Source of the DNA: Candidatus Nitronauta litoralis
GTDB lineage: Bacteria; Nitrospinota; Nitrospinia; Nitrospinales; Nitrospinaceae
NCBI GenBank assembly: GCA_015698285.1
Contig: CP048685.1
Span: 124,001-188,000, forward strand
Direction: 5' to 3'
Length of the DNA: 64,000 nucleotides
Shown here: one piece after another, positions 54,202-63,892 of the stretch
Numbering within the stretch: the stretch's first letter is position 1
How the letters are laid out: every line of letters starts with the position of its first letter
Position numbers and translations under genes: made by a program
Notes under the pieces: model-generated
Told to the model about the DNA's origin: nothing
Database searches by the model: none
What the model saw: the letters and a program-made list of their open reading frames with translations, nothing else

Positions 54202-55404
54202 TTAGCGACTCGTGACTGTATATCTGGCCGGCAAAGTTTTTCCAGGAGGAACTACGGTACCCGGTTGAATCACATTTCCCGCTCCAATCGCAGCTTCGTC
54301 TCCAATAAAGGCTCCTAATTTTGGCTTGCCTGTATCGACCCTGTTTTTTTTATGTCGGACTGATACCGGTTTCCAATCCAGGTTTCGATTGACTGTCACA
54401 CAACCTGCCCCGATATCCACATTCTCTCCAATAACACTGTCCCCAATAAAAGACAATCGACCGATGCTGGAGTGATCCTGCACCACACAATTTTTCAACT
54501 CTACTCCATAACCAACGGAACAATCATTTCCCACCGCGGTGTAACCACGCACCAGTGTATTGTTTCCAATAAAGCAATTCTTACCGATAGAACACGGGCC
54601 TTCCAGCACAGCACCCGCTTTGATTACAGCCCCTTCATTGATCCGAACCAGGCCGGACAAAGTCACATTCGATTCCAAAACAGCCGTCTTCGCAATCGTC
54701 GACTGTTCCCAGGAATCCATCAAAATACTATTTGCCGTCAGGATATCCCAGGGATTGACAATATCAAGCCATTCATCTTCCCACATGGATGCGCGGAGTC
54801 CCTGGTCGACCATCTCCCGCATGGCCTTTTCCATAGACCGCTTGTGTTTTCCCAATACATCAAAAAAGTTGGATGGCAATACATAAACCCCTGCCAGAAC
54901 ATAATTGCCAAGTTCATTTCCTTTTGGCTTTTCAACAATCCGGGTGATCCGCATGTTGGCATTGAGAAACACATTGCCAAACATTTCATTGGAGGGAGGA
55001 AGGCAGATAGATGCGACAGGTGATTTAAACGAATGAAACGACTGCTGAGTTTTGCTGAAAATATTTTCCGAAGTAATGATATCGCCGTAGACCAGGAGGA
55101 AATATTCACCGGGCATCATTTTATCGCGTACCTGCATTACCGCATCCCCAATGCTGGTATGACGCTTTTGCTCAACAAACTGGACACTCAATCCATCAAA
55201 CCGGTGCTCCCCGATTTGCTGGATCAACTTTTCTTTTTTATGGCCGACCACTACCAGAACATCGTTAATACCTGAGGCCTGCAGCATATCCAGAGTATGA
55301 TCAACCAGACAGCGACCGGCCACATTCAGCATGGGCTTGGGTCGCGTATCTGAAAATGGACTTAGGTTTGGCCCCTTTCCTGCGGCCAATATTACGGCTT
55401 TCAT
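54202..55404 (-). CDS. Archaeal-type bifunctional sugar-1-phosphate nucleotidylyltransferase/acetyltransferase
   Basis: The protein has 400 residues. The N-terminal NTP-transferase domain (about 1-230) has [20 protein letters not shown] and YGDI, and KPMLNVAGRCLVDH. The C-terminal half is a left-handed beta helix of hexapeptide units (VRINEGAVIKAGAVLEGPCS, SIGKNCFIGNNTLVRGYTA), then a tail with PKLGAFIGDEAAIGAGNVIQ. This arrangement resembles archaeal GlmU-type enzymes that make UDP-GlcNAc by both steps, but mannose/glucose-type substrates are possible. It sits between the GlmU-type uridyltransferase and glmS, so UDP-GlcNAc synthesis is the likeliest pathway. The genes are 17 and 35 bases apart. 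Confidence 0.85.
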   Translation of the reverse strand: MKAVILAAGKGPNLSPFSDTRPKPMLNVAGRCLVDHTLDMLQASGINDVLVVVGHKKEKLIQQIGEHRFDGLSVQFVEQKRHTSIGDAVMQVRDKMMPGEYFLLVYGDIITSENIFSKTQQSFHSFKSPVASICLPPSNEMFGNVFLNANMRITRIVEKPKGNELGNYVLAGVYVLPSNFFDVLGKHKRSMEKAMREMVDQGLRASMWEDEWLDIVNPWDILTANSILMDSWEQSTIAKTAVLESNVTLSGLVRINEGAVIKAGAVLEGPCSIGKNCFIGNNTLVRGYTAVGNDCSVGYGVELKNCVVQDHSSIGRLSFIGDSVIGENVDIGAGCVTVNRNLDWKPVSVRHKKNRVDTGKPKLGAFIGDEAAIGAGNVIQPGTVVPPGKTLPARYTVTSR

Positions 55405-55439
55405 TCGGTATCCCCGATTTCCGGTGGGTGAGTTGTTTC

Positions 55440-56183
55440 TTAGAAGTTTTCAGACAACAGCTGTTCGGCGCGGTTTAGATCGTCAATGGAGTTGATGCCC
55501 AAAATTTCATTGGCATCTTTTTTTGGTATCGCCTGAACCAAATGCCCGGACTTCAGAAGCATTTGGACAGTGTCCGTCAGGTAAAATTCTCCCTGGACAT
55601 TTTCAGGCTTGATATCAGTTAAAGCCTTGAAAAGTAAACCCTTTTGAAAACAATAAACCCCCGAATTATATTCGTCAACAGTTTTTTCCATTGCTGTGGC
55701 ATCACGGTGTTCCACAATTTTTAGTACGTTCCCTGCATCATCACGAATCACCCGGCCAAAATCTTTGTTCTCTTCTGCTTTCAGACTGAGAAACGTGCAG
55801 GCAGTCTGTTTTTCCCGATGAGCTTCCAGCAGGAATTTGAGTGTATCCGGTTTGATGAGCGGCATATCCCCACATAAAACCAGTACATCCCCTTCAAAAC
55901 CGGCCAGGGCTTTTTCACTTTGCATTACAGCATGCCCCGTCCCCAGTTGTTCCTCCTGCAAAACGTATTCAATATCCGGGCTGTTTATTTCCCGTTTGAC
56001 TTCCTCCGCCTGATACCCAACTACCAGAATAACCCGCATTGGCTCCAGACTCGACACTTGATTTAGCACATGCTCTAAAAGAGGTTTCCCATCAAGAAGA
56101 TGCAAAACCTTGGCTAAACCAGATTTCATCCGGGTTCCCTTGCCTGCCGCAAGAATGACAACTGCTAGGTTTTGGTCTCGCAT
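55440..56183 (-). CDS. glmU: GlmU-type uridylyltransferase, single domain
   Basis: The protein has 247 residues. It begins [20 protein letters not shown], contains [17 protein letters not shown] and [20 protein letters not shown], and NSGVYCFQ near residue 170. These match the pyrophosphorylase half of bacterial GlmU. The acetyltransferase half (about 210 residues) is missing and the frame ends cleanly at SENF, so this is a stand-alone GlcNAc-1-phosphate uridylyltransferase or a related enzyme. The next gene has its own nucleotidylyltransferase plus hexapeptide domain. Its start overlaps fis by 19 bases. Confidence 0.85.
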   Translation of the reverse strand: MRDQNLAVVILAAGKGTRMKSGLAKVLHLLDGKPLLEHVLNQVSSLEPMRVILVVGYQAEEVKREINSPDIEYVLQEEQLGTGHAVMQSEKALAGFEGDVLVLCGDMPLIKPDTLKFLLEAHREKQTACTFLSLKAEENKDFGRVIRDDAGNVLKIVEHRDATAMEKTVDEYNSGVYCFQKGLLFKALTDIKPENVQGEFYLTDTVQMLLKSGHLVQAIPKKDANEILGINSIDDLNRAEQLLSENF

Positions 56184-56431
56184 TTAATCCGGTAATCCTG
56201 AATTTTTTTTCGGAGGGTGTTGCGGTTGATGCCCAGAATGGTTGCGGCCTGTGTCTGATTCCCATTAGTAGCTTCCAGGACGATTTTAAGCAGGGGTTTT
56301 TCCACGCCTGTAAGGATTAATTCATGCAAGTGCCCGTTTTGTTGGCAATCCATCTTCTCAACATATTGCTTCACTGTTTTATGAAGCCACTTGTCGAGAA
56401 AATTATGGACTTCCTTGTGATCCTTTTTCAT
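56165..56431 (-). CDS. fis: Fis-family DNA-binding protein
   Basis: The protein has 88 residues. The C-terminal half has the Fis-type helix-turn-helix ([20 protein letters not shown] then [13 protein letters not shown]), the same as the NtrC-type HTH. The N-terminal half is a helical dimerisation region. Fis proteins bend DNA and affect many promoters. Here it is the first gene of the glmU-like/glmS/thiDN operon. It overlaps the next gene by 19 bases, which is unusual, since fis often follows dusB. Confidence 0.85.
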   Translation of the reverse strand: MKKDHKEVHNFLDKWLHKTVKQYVEKMDCQQNGHLHELILTGVEKPLLKIVLEATNGNQTQAATILGINRNTLRKKIQDYRIKCETKT

Positions 56432-56708
56432 GACGGGTCGCGAGCTTGGGGAGGAACTGGAAACGGTCGCTCATGCTAACAAACTACTCCATGCGGGTCA
56501 ACCTGTACCGGGTGTCCTTTGAGGGCTTAAAAGCGGTTGATTCCCCTGTCACTCCTGGCCTATGATAAAGGTCAGCTTTTTCAATAAACACGGGGTGGAA
56601 TACGCTTGGGCAGGATGATTGGCATTATCCGTTCGCAGGCACCAAAATGCCGCAATAATATTTCACAACTTTGAATTTTCTCCAGAGAATCTGTTTCAAG
56701 GATAACTT

Positions 56709-58031
56709 ATGAAAGTCGCTTTTACCACGCTCGGTTGCCGTACCAACCAAAATGACACAGCAGAAATGCAAACTGTTCTGGAACAGGAAGGGTTCACTGT
56801 GATCAACCCGGATGAAAAGGCAGACATATACGTCATCAATTCCTGTACGGTTACGGCAAAAAGTGATGCCACCTCACGGCAGGCGATCAAGAAATCCCTG
56901 GCTATTAACGAAAATGCCATGGTCGTGTTCACTGGTTGTTATTCTCAAAACCAGCCGGAGGAAGTGGCAGCTCTTCCGGGACTCGACATTCTGCTCGGCA
57001 ACGCAAACAAGCTGGAAATCGGCCATGCCATTAAAAACCGCCTCAACGCCATGCGGCAAGAAGATGAGTTCGGGCTGCCTCTTGTTCATATGTCAGATAT
57101 TACCGAGCAATGGGATTTCAAGCCTATCCCAGTTGCAGAGTTCCAGGGACGCACCAAGGCATTTATCAAAGTCCAGACCGGGTGTGATGAAAAATGCTCC
57201 TTTTGCACAGTGGCCAGAGCACGTGGACGCTCCATCAGTGACAGCCGAACCAATATTCTGAATAACGTGAGCCACTCAATAAAAACCGGGTTTCGCGAAA
57301 TCACTCTTACCGGTATCAACCTGGGCACCTGGGGTGCCGATTTCGAACGGCAGGAGTCATTTTCTTCTCTGGTTGAAGAAATTCTCGACCTGCAAGGCGA
57401 TTTCCGCGTGCGATTGAGCTCCATCAATCCGATGGAAATAGAAGATTCATTAATCGACCTGATGGCTAAAAACGAAAGACTATGCCCGCATCTTCACATC
57501 CCCCTGCAAAGCGGAAGCGATTTTATTCTGGAACGGATGCGCCGCAACTATCGTTCCGCAGACTACAGGCGAGTGGTTGAGCTGGCCGCATCAAAAATTC
57601 CAGACCTTGGATTGGGTGCGGACATCATTGTCGGGTTCCCTGGAGAAACCGAACAACATTTCGAAGAAACTCTTCGTTTGGTGGAAGAACTGCCTTTCAC
57701 TTACCTGCACGTGTTTTCCTATTCACCACGGAAAGGAACCGAATCGTATCCCTTTAAAAATGATATACCCAAAACGGAAAAAAAACGCCGTAACAGATTG
57801 CTCTCTGAAATTGCACAAGAGCGGGCGATTGCCTTTCGCGAGCGGATGGTTGGGCATGAGGTATCGGTTTTGGTAGAAAGCAATCGACATCCAGAGACAG
57901 GAGAACTGCGAGGTCACACGGAACACTATATTCCCACCACCCTGAAAGGCCCGGACGACCTGATGAACCAGATTGTTCCAGTGACGCTCCAATCCGTAAC
58001 CGGACAGGAAGCTGCCGGATGTCTCGCCTGA
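56709..58031 (+). CDS. mtaB: tRNA (t6A37) methylthiotransferase MtaB
   Basis: MtaB is a radical-SAM enzyme that adds a methylthio group to t6A at tRNA position 37 (ms2t6A). The protein has 440 residues. The N-terminal UPF0004 domain shows TLGCRTNQNDTAEMQ and NSCTVTAKSDATSRQAIKK and VVFTGCYSQNQPEEVAALPG. The radical-SAM Cys motif is GCDEKCSFCTVARARGRS. GITGINLGTWG-like LTGINLGTWGADF and a C-terminal TRAM-like end follow. AGGATAA precedes ATG 56709. It overlaps the SAM hydrolase gene by 13 bases. Confidence 0.93.
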   Translation: MKVAFTTLGCRTNQNDTAEMQTVLEQEGFTVINPDEKADIYVINSCTVTAKSDATSRQAIKKSLAINENAMVVFTGCYSQNQPEEVAALPGLDILLGNANKLEIGHAIKNRLNAMRQEDEFGLPLVHMSDITEQWDFKPIPVAEFQGRTKAFIKVQTGCDEKCSFCTVARARGRSISDSRTNILNNVSHSIKTGFREITLTGINLGTWGADFERQESFSSLVEEILDLQGDFRVRLSSINPMEIEDSLIDLMAKNERLCPHLHIPLQSGSDFILERMRRNYRSADYRRVVELAASKIPDLGLGADIIVGFPGETEQHFEETLRLVEELPFTYLHVFSYSPRKGTESYPFKNDIPKTEKKRRNRLLSEIAQERAIAFRERMVGHEVSVLVESNRHPETGELRGHTEHYIPTTLKGPDDLMNQIVPVTLQSVTGQEAAGCLA

Positions 58032-58801
58032 TCACACTCACCACCGACTTTGGACTATCCGACCCCTTTGTGGGTATCATGAAAGGCGTGATCTTCGGCA
58101 TTGCTCCAAAAGCAACATTGATAGACTTGACCCATGATATTGAGCCACAGAATATTCAACAAGGAGCATTGGTGCTTTCGTCCGCAGCCCCTTACTTTCC
58201 CAGAAAAACCATCCATCTTGCGGTAGTCGATCCGGGTGTGGGAACTTCGCGTCATCCCATCGTAGTGGAAACGCCTGAAGCAATTTTTGTTGGACCCGAT
58301 AACGGTCTTCTTTCTCCAGCATTTTCTAACAATGCGACCACATACCAGCTGACACAATCCGAATATTTCCTGGAATCATTTTCCAATACATTTCACGGAC
58401 GCGATATCTTCGCACCAGTAGCCGCCCATATAGCAACTGGAGTATGGCCATCGAGAATGGGCAAAAAACTGGACGAACCCATCGTACTTGACCTTCCACG
58501 CCCGGAGCAAAACAAAACTTGTCTACGTGGTCAGGTCATTTATGCCGATCATTTTGGCAACCTCACTACAAATATTTCAGAAGATGACTTGAAACAGTGT
58601 CTCCCTAGCAAACCTCTCGTGTTGAAAGTCGGGAGAAGAACTTTGAAACAGATTTCTCGCTCTTACGCGGATTGCTCTAAAGGCAAAGCCGGTTTTCTTC
58701 TCAATAGCTGGAACGCTATTGAAATTTTTGTTCGCGACGGCAATGCACAACAACAGCTCAAAATAAAACCGGGGACCCAGGTCACACTGCAGTCTTCCTG
58801 A
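58019..58801 (+). CDS. SAM hydroxide adenosyltransferase (DUF62 family)
   Basis: The protein has 260 residues. Conserved motifs of the DUF62 family are LTTDFGLSDPFVGIMKGVI, DLTHDIEPQNIQQGAL, VVDPGVGTSRHPIVVE, FVGPDNGLLSPAF and FHGRDIFAPVAAHIATG, plus YADHFGNLTTNI. These enzymes cleave S-adenosylmethionine with water to adenosine and methionine. It overlaps mtaB by 13 bases; both enzymes consume SAM, so coupling is notable. It is followed by cydA after seven bases. Confidence 0.9.
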   Translation: MSRLITLTTDFGLSDPFVGIMKGVIFGIAPKATLIDLTHDIEPQNIQQGALVLSSAAPYFPRKTIHLAVVDPGVGTSRHPIVVETPEAIFVGPDNGLLSPAFSNNATTYQLTQSEYFLESFSNTFHGRDIFAPVAAHIATGVWPSRMGKKLDEPIVLDLPRPEQNKTCLRGQVIYADHFGNLTTNISEDDLKQCLPSKPLVLKVGRRTLKQISRSYADCSKGKAGFLLNSWNAIEIFVRDGNAQQQLKIKPGTQVTLQSS

Positions 58802-58808
58802 AAGAAAC

Positions 58809-60134
58809 ATGATAGATCTTCTTGCCGCCCGATCACAGATGGCCATCTCACTTGGCTTTCATATCATCTTTGCCTGCATCGGAATGGCCATGCCATTCTT
58901 CATGTCGATGGCCCATTGGCGCTGGCTCAAAACCCGCGACAAGCTTTATTTGAACCTCACCAAGGTCTGGATGCGCGGGGTCGCTATATTCTTCGCCATG
59001 GGTGCAGTTTCCGGAACAGTTCTCGCTTTCGAACTCGGCTTGCTATTTCCAGGCTTCATGGAAAAAGCTGGACCCGTCATCGGTCTTCCTTTTGCCTGGG
59101 AAGGCACCGCCTTTTTCCTTGAGGCCATTGCACTTGGGTTTTACCTCTATGGCTGGAACAAAATCAATCAATGGGTTCACTGGGCAGCAGGACTCGCTAT
59201 GGGAGTTTTTGGAATCGCCTCAGCTTTTTTTGTTATCTGTGCAAATGGATGGATGAACAGCCCCACCGGGTTCGATATCGTCGGCGACAAATGGACCAAC
59301 ATTGACCCCATCGCCGCCATGTTTAACCCGGCGGCTTTACAACAGGGCATCCATATGTCCATCGCAGCTTTTGCTGCCACAGGTTTCGGAGTCGCAGGCA
59401 TTCATGCTTTCCTCCTGTTTCGCGAAAGGCAGGACAGGCTTCACGCAGCAGCCATTAGAATCGCTCTGATTTTTGGAACAACGGCTGCTCTATTACAACC
59501 CATCAGTGGAGATCTCAGCGCGAAGATGGTCGCTGACACGCAACCGGAAAAATTCGCCGCGATGGAATCTCATTTTAAAACTGAAAAAGGCGCAGGATTA
59601 CTAATTGGCGGCATACCCCTTGAAGATGAACGGCGTGTCATTTTGGGCCTTCGCATTCCCGGCATGTTGAGCTTTCTTGCCCATGGCGATTTTGATTCCG
59701 AGGTGACAGGGTTGGACGCTTTTCCTGAAGAAGATTGGCCCCCGGTAATTGTCGTCCACGTTGCATTTCAGGTCATGGTAGGAATCGGCTTCCTTCTAGC
59801 AGGTCTTTCGCTGCTCTATTTATTCATTCGCTGGAAAAAACAACAACTGCTAGACCACCCCTGGTTTCTTTTGCTTTTGATTGTCTGCACCCCAATAGGG
59901 TTTATTGCAGTCGAGGCAGGGTGGGTCGTCACAGAAGTCGGGCGACAACCCTGGGTGGTGTATAAAATATTGCGAGTCGCGGATACGGTAACGCCAATGC
60001 CAGGGCTTTGGATTCCCCTGCTATTATTCACGGGAATGTATGTTGCTCTCACGGCTGTTGGGGCCTGGCTAATGGCACGACAGATCAAATCCGTTCGTGG
60101 TCTTGCTCCAGAAAGTGAAAAGGACGGTTTATGA
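58809..60134 (+). CDS. cydA: Cytochrome bd quinol oxidase subunit I (CydA), short Q-loop
   Basis: CydA is the haem-bearing subunit of the oxygen-reducing quinol oxidase. The protein has 441 residues with nine or so membrane helices. The conserved His (FHIIFACIGMAMPFF) near residue 18 is the haem b595 ligand. GRQPWVVYKILRVADTVTP near residue 380 is the GRQP motif of the family. The region between helices 6 and 7 (the Q-loop) is short, about 80-100 residues, as in the cyanide-insensitive (CIO) branch rather than E. coli CydA. It overlaps cydB by four bases. No cydX-like small gene follows. Confidence 0.94.
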   Translation: MIDLLAARSQMAISLGFHIIFACIGMAMPFFMSMAHWRWLKTRDKLYLNLTKVWMRGVAIFFAMGAVSGTVLAFELGLLFPGFMEKAGPVIGLPFAWEGTAFFLEAIALGFYLYGWNKINQWVHWAAGLAMGVFGIASAFFVICANGWMNSPTGFDIVGDKWTNIDPIAAMFNPAALQQGIHMSIAAFAATGFGVAGIHAFLLFRERQDRLHAAAIRIALIFGTTAALLQPISGDLSAKMVADTQPEKFAAMESHFKTEKGAGLLIGGIPLEDERRVILGLRIPGMLSFLAHGDFDSEVTGLDAFPEEDWPPVIVVHVAFQVMVGIGFLLAGLSLLYLFIRWKKQQLLDHPWFLLLLIVCTPIGFIAVEAGWVVTEVGRQPWVVYKILRVADTVTPMPGLWIPLLLFTGMYVALTAVGAWLMARQIKSVRGLAPESEKDGL

Positions 60135-61141
60135 TTGAGTTCATCGCCCTGTTCATGGGTATTTCCATCTGGCTTTATTGTTTACTCGGTGGCGCAGACT
60201 TTGGGGCAGGCATTCTGGAGTTGTTTACACCCAAAGCGATGCAAAAAGAACAACGCAAGGTCGTAAACAAAGCCCTCAGCTCGGTTTGGGAAGTCAACCA
60301 CATCTGGCTGATTCTGGCACTGGTGATTTGCTTCAACGCTTTCCCGAAAGTCTGGGCACAGATTGCCATCACCTTTCATATTCCCCTCACCATCATGCTG
60401 ATGGGTATTGTGTGTCGCGGTTGTGCATTTACTTTTAGACACTACGATGCCTACAAAGATGAGTCCCAGATTTATTACAACCGGTTTTTTACTTTGTCCA
60501 GCCTGCTCACTCCATTCAGTCTGGGCCTGGTAGCGGGCGGACTCATTCTGGGGAGGATCAACCCAGCAGCTACCAGCTTCAATACAGCCTATATCGCCCC
60601 CTGGTTTAATCTTTTTTCTTTCACTCTCGCCATCTTTCTTTGCATTCTGTTTACTTATTTAGCTTCCGTATATCTTGTGGGAGAAACAAGTGACCAGAAG
60701 TTAAAATCTTTTTTTATATTCCGAGCCAAACGATGGATGACCGCTTCCATAGTGGTGGGAGGCGCGGTTTTTATCACAGGCTGGTTTTCGCATTCCGACC
60801 TGTTCCAACGGTTCCTGACCAGCCCGGTCAGTCTGTTTTGTGTGGGCTTGACCACCTTACTGCTGATCCCTGGCTGGATCGCCTTAAACGAAAGGGCCAT
60901 CTGGATCCCCCGGGTCATTGCTTCAGGACAATTCACACTGATCGTTCTGGGATGGTATAATGTCGAGTATCCGTACCTCATCCCGCCGTCACCTCAATTC
61001 GGTTACCCGGGTTTGACCTTGTACGATGCAGCAGCCTCGGGGGCTGTACTCAATAGCCTGGCCCTCGCTCTAATTATTGGATCCCTTTTAATTTTTCCAT
61101 CAATATTTTATCTTTTTAAAGTTTTTAAGGTCCGAACCTGA
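60131..61141 (+). CDS. cydB: Cytochrome bd quinol oxidase subunit II (CydB)
   Basis: CydB is the structural partner of CydA, with eight or nine membrane helices. The protein has 336 residues, starting YCLLGGADFGAGILELF, and has SSVWEVNHIWLILALVICFN and VCRGCAFTFRHYDAYKDE. It ends FLYLFKVFKVRT-like (IFYLFKVFKVRT). Overlap with cydA (ATGA) keeps the two in balance. The pair oxidises quinol at low oxygen. Confidence 0.94.
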   Translation: MIEFIALFMGISIWLYCLLGGADFGAGILELFTPKAMQKEQRKVVNKALSSVWEVNHIWLILALVICFNAFPKVWAQIAITFHIPLTIMLMGIVCRGCAFTFRHYDAYKDESQIYYNRFFTLSSLLTPFSLGLVAGGLILGRINPAATSFNTAYIAPWFNLFSFTLAIFLCILFTYLASVYLVGETSDQKLKSFFIFRAKRWMTASIVVGGAVFITGWFSHSDLFQRFLTSPVSLFCVGLTTLLLIPGWIALNERAIWIPRVIASGQFTLIVLGWYNVEYPYLIPPSPQFGYPGLTLYDAAASGAVLNSLALALIIGSLLIFPSIFYLFKVFKVRT

Positions 61142-61248
61142 TTAGCAGCTAAAAGGCTTCCAGACATTTTTTTTGACACCAGGGTTTACAGGTACCTGCG
61201 CGTTAAAATACCCGGAAACATTTTCTTAATTTCAGGAGTCCCCTTCCA

Positions 61249-61707
61249 ATGGAAGGAATAAAAATCATCTGCCAGAATAAAAAAGCACGGCACGAATACC
61301 ATCTCGAAGACCGTTTTGAGGCTGGGCTTGTATTAGTGGGAACTGAGGTCAAGGCCCTCAGGGATGGACGCGCCAATCTGGTGGACAGCTTTGCCGAATT
61401 TGAGGGCGGGGAAGCTTATCTTTACAATTGTCATATCAACCATTACTCACCCGCTCACCAGTTCAATCACAATCCGACACGAAAGCGGAAACTGCTCATG
61501 CACAAGTCGGAGATTTCACGTTTAATTGGCAAAACCCGTGAACGGGGCACCAGTCTGATCCCTCTTAAACTTTACTTTTTACGAGGCCGTGTAAAAGTAG
61601 AGCTCGCTCTGGCGCACGGTAAAAAGCTACACGACAAGCGGGAAACTCTTAAACGTAAAGAAGCAGAAAGAGAGATGTCGCGTGCGATAAAATCGTTCAA
61701 CCGTTAG
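61249..61707 (+). CDS. smpB: SsrA-binding protein SmpB
   Basis: SmpB binds tmRNA and brings it to stalled ribosomes in trans-translation. The protein has 152 residues, with the opening IICQNKKARHEYHLEDRFEA, GLVLVGTEVKALRDGRANL, LYNCHINHYSPA and KRKLLMHKSEISRLIGK. The basic C-terminal tail ends KRKEAEREMSRAIKSFNR. CAGGAG precedes ATG 61249. Its stop overlaps the end of the convergent transporter gene. The ssrA gene was not found in the window. Confidence 0.96.
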   Translation: MEGIKIICQNKKARHEYHLEDRFEAGLVLVGTEVKALRDGRANLVDSFAEFEGGEAYLYNCHINHYSPAHQFNHNPTRKRKLLMHKSEISRLIGKTRERGTSLIPLKLYFLRGRVKVELALAHGKKLHDKRETLKRKEAEREMSRAIKSFNR

Positions 61708-62657
61708 GTTGTCGAGGGGGTTTCCTCTAATTTTGGTTGCTGATGAAAGCGGATGACCACAATAACACCCCCGATCGCAGTGACTGCACCAAGGTATCCC
61801 AACATAGAGATTGACTCAGGCCGAATCCATTCCGGAAACAACACGGGTGCCATCTGCATCAGGAACATGGTGATAAAGGGATTGAGGGCAACGATAACAC
61901 TGATCAGTGATAGGGGTATGTACTTGATTGCTTCGGTCAAGCAACCATATGCAAGCAGAGTATTGATCCCAAGAACAACCATCAAGACACCACCGGTATT
62001 AGAGACGCTGTTAAAATCATTCCAATCAACAAGTCCTACTAACACCAACGCCGCAGTACCATAAACCAAAAGATTGAGTTCTTGTGATGAATAGCGGTCC
62101 TGCAATTTTTTCTGCAAGGCCATGTAAACTGCCCAGGTTAACGCAGCCAGCGTGATAACCATATTCGCTTTAAAATAAAATTCGTTTCCACTGAGGCTTC
62201 CCGCCTGTTCATTGAAAAAAAAACTGAACCCGATCCCCGCCAGTATCAATCCTGTCACCTGAAGTCGATTGATAGTTTCATTAAAATAATAGACTCCAAT
62301 TAAAACCAGCATCACCGGCGCACTCTGAATCACAACGGCTGAATTGGATGGACTGCTCAGTCGAATCCCTTCCATAAACAAAAAATAGTTTGCTGCCAGA
62401 CATACCGCAGACAGCAATCCGATAACCGGAGGTTTCCTTAAAATAATCCAGGGCTTTACACTTCGCGCCCATAAAATCGCAAACAAGACAAGGAACGCAA
62501 AAGTGAATCGGAACCAGACGACCGTCCCCGATTTAAATTCATGAAGGGCGGCATCCATGAGTATCGGCAACATTCCCCACAAGGACGCAGTGACGCTGGC
62601 AAACCCTACTCCCTTGACAAATCGGGATCGGGGTGACATTTCACTCGTGCCTGACAC
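61704..62657 (-). CDS. EamA/DMT-family transporter
   Basis: The protein has 317 residues and ten membrane helices in two EamA repeats: GVGFASVTASLWGMLPILMD, TVVWFRFTFAFLVLFAILWA, LLSAVCLAANYFLFMEGIRL and, in the second half, MVITLAALTWAVYMALQKKL, plus GVLMVVLGINTLLAYGCLTE. Members export amino acids, amines or metabolites. The start is GTG 62657 or ATG 62639. It follows hisH by nine bases, so it is probably in the his operon and could export an amino-acid-like compound, but this is only inferred. Confidence 0.85.
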   Translation of the reverse strand: MSGTSEMSPRSRFVKGVGFASVTASLWGMLPILMDAALHEFKSGTVVWFRFTFAFLVLFAILWARSVKPWIILRKPPVIGLLSAVCLAANYFLFMEGIRLSSPSNSAVVIQSAPVMLVLIGVYYFNETINRLQVTGLILAGIGFSFFFNEQAGSLSGNEFYFKANMVITLAALTWAVYMALQKKLQDRYSSQELNLLVYGTAALVLVGLVDWNDFNSVSNTGGVLMVVLGINTLLAYGCLTEAIKYIPLSLISVIVALNPFITMFLMQMAPVLFPEWIRPESISMLGYLGAVTAIGGVIVVIRFHQQPKLEETPSTT

Positions 62658-62666
62658 TTGTGTATT

Positions 62667-63293
62667 CTAAATTAACTTAGAAAAGTTTTTAAGAATGGCC
62701 AGACCCAGCGTTTGACTTTTTTCAGGATGAAACTGAAAAGCAAAAAGGTTTTCGGTATGAATTCCCGAGACAAAATCAATCCCATATTGCGTTGTGGAAG
62801 CTATGATGTCTTTATTGTCCGGAACGACATGAAAAGAATGCACAAAATAGAAATAAGACTCAGGGGGGATTCCTTCAAGAAGCGGGCATGAGTTTTGAAA
62901 CCTTAACGTATTCCACCCCATATGAGGAACTTTCAGTGAAACTCCATTCTCTGATTTCTGCCCCTCATCAAACCGCACCACACGGCCAGGCAACATACCA
63001 AGGCCAGGAACATTGCCAAATTCTGAGCTTTGTTCAAATAAAAGCTGCAACCCCAGGCAGATCCCCAGAAAAGGCTTTCCGGATTCTATGAATTTGCGAA
63101 TTTGAGGGATAAGATCGAGTTCTTCAAGATTGTGCATACAATCCTTGAAGGCCCCGACTCCGGGCAAAACCATGGCATCGGCATTGAGAATTGTATCCGG
63201 GTTGCGCGTCACCTGGGCAGGGACGTCTACTGCTTCGAACGCCTTTTGAACTGACCGCAGATTGCCCATGCCATAATCAATAATGGCAATCAT
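62667..63293 (-). CDS. hisH: Imidazole glycerol phosphate synthase amidotransferase subunit HisH
   Basis: HisH provides ammonia from glutamine to HisF in histidine synthesis. The protein has 208 residues, with AIIDYGMGNLRSVQKAFEAV, the class I glutaminase Cys motif PFLGICLGLQLLFEQS, and FQFHPEKSQTLGLAILKNF, with the catalytic His and Glu. It starts directly after the hisB stop. HisF is not in the window. Confidence 0.95.
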   Translation of the reverse strand: MIAIIDYGMGNLRSVQKAFEAVDVPAQVTRNPDTILNADAMVLPGVGAFKDCMHNLEELDLIPQIRKFIESGKPFLGICLGLQLLFEQSSEFGNVPGLGMLPGRVVRFDEGQKSENGVSLKVPHMGWNTLRFQNSCPLLEGIPPESYFYFVHSFHVVPDNKDIIASTTQYGIDFVSGIHTENLFAFQFHPEKSQTLGLAILKNFSKLI

Positions 63294-63881
63294 TCAGAGC
63301 TTCCCTTTAGTGGACGGAATATCCTGGGAACGTGGGTCGAGGGAACAGGCCTGGTCGAGCGCACGGGCAAATGCCTTGAATGACGCCTCGACAATGTGAT
63401 GGAGATTGCTCCAGTAGGGGGAATTGATGTGGAGTGTCACACCACTGTTGGCTGAGAACGCCTGGAAAAATTCGGGGACCAGTTCAACATCAAATTGTCC
63501 GAGCTTTGACTTTGGCAGGTCAAGATTAAAGACAAAAAAGGCTCTTCCACTGATATCGACAATCACCTCGGCCAATGCTTCATTGAGCGGGATTTTAGCC
63601 TGGGAAAACCGGCGAATACCGCGTTTGTCACCCAACGCTTTCAGAAAAGCTTCTCCAAGCGTGATCCCGATATCTTCAACAGTGTGGTGGAAGTCAATAT
63701 GCGTGTCACCTTTGGCCCTCACAACCAGATCAAAATGGCCGTGCTTGGCGATTTGCGACAACATGTGATCTAAAAAGGGAATGGGAGTTTCAATATCCTG
63801 TTGACCCGTGCCGTCCAGGTTGATGGAAACTTCGATATCCGTTTCAGAAGTAGTGCGTTTTACTTGTGCCTGGCGTTCCAT
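63294..63881 (-). CDS. hisB: Imidazoleglycerol-phosphate dehydratase HisB
   Basis: HisB dehydrates imidazole glycerol phosphate. The protein has 195 residues, the monofunctional length, without the phosphatase domain of E. coli HisB. Metal-binding His motifs are [33 protein letters not shown] and [19 protein letters not shown]. It starts with [20 protein letters not shown]. It is adjacent to hisH without a gap. An unidentified gene lies upstream. Confidence 0.96.
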   Translation of the reverse strand: MERQAQVKRTTSETDIEVSINLDGTGQQDIETPIPFLDHMLSQIAKHGHFDLVVRAKGDTHIDFHHTVEDIGITLGEAFLKALGDKRGIRRFSQAKIPLNEALAEVIVDISGRAFFVFNLDLPKSKLGQFDVELVPEFFQAFSANSGVTLHINSPYWSNLHHIVEASFKAFARALDQACSLDPRSQDIPSTKGKL

Positions 63882-63892
63882 CAGATGATGAC

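Noticed and set aside
54202-56183. glmU split by a frameshift
   Set aside because: The second gene has its own complete nucleotidylyltransferase domain, so the two are separate genes.
61142-61248. Terminator or ssrA between cydB and smpB
   Set aside because: There is a T run (near 61168) but no GC stem before it, and no tmRNA features.
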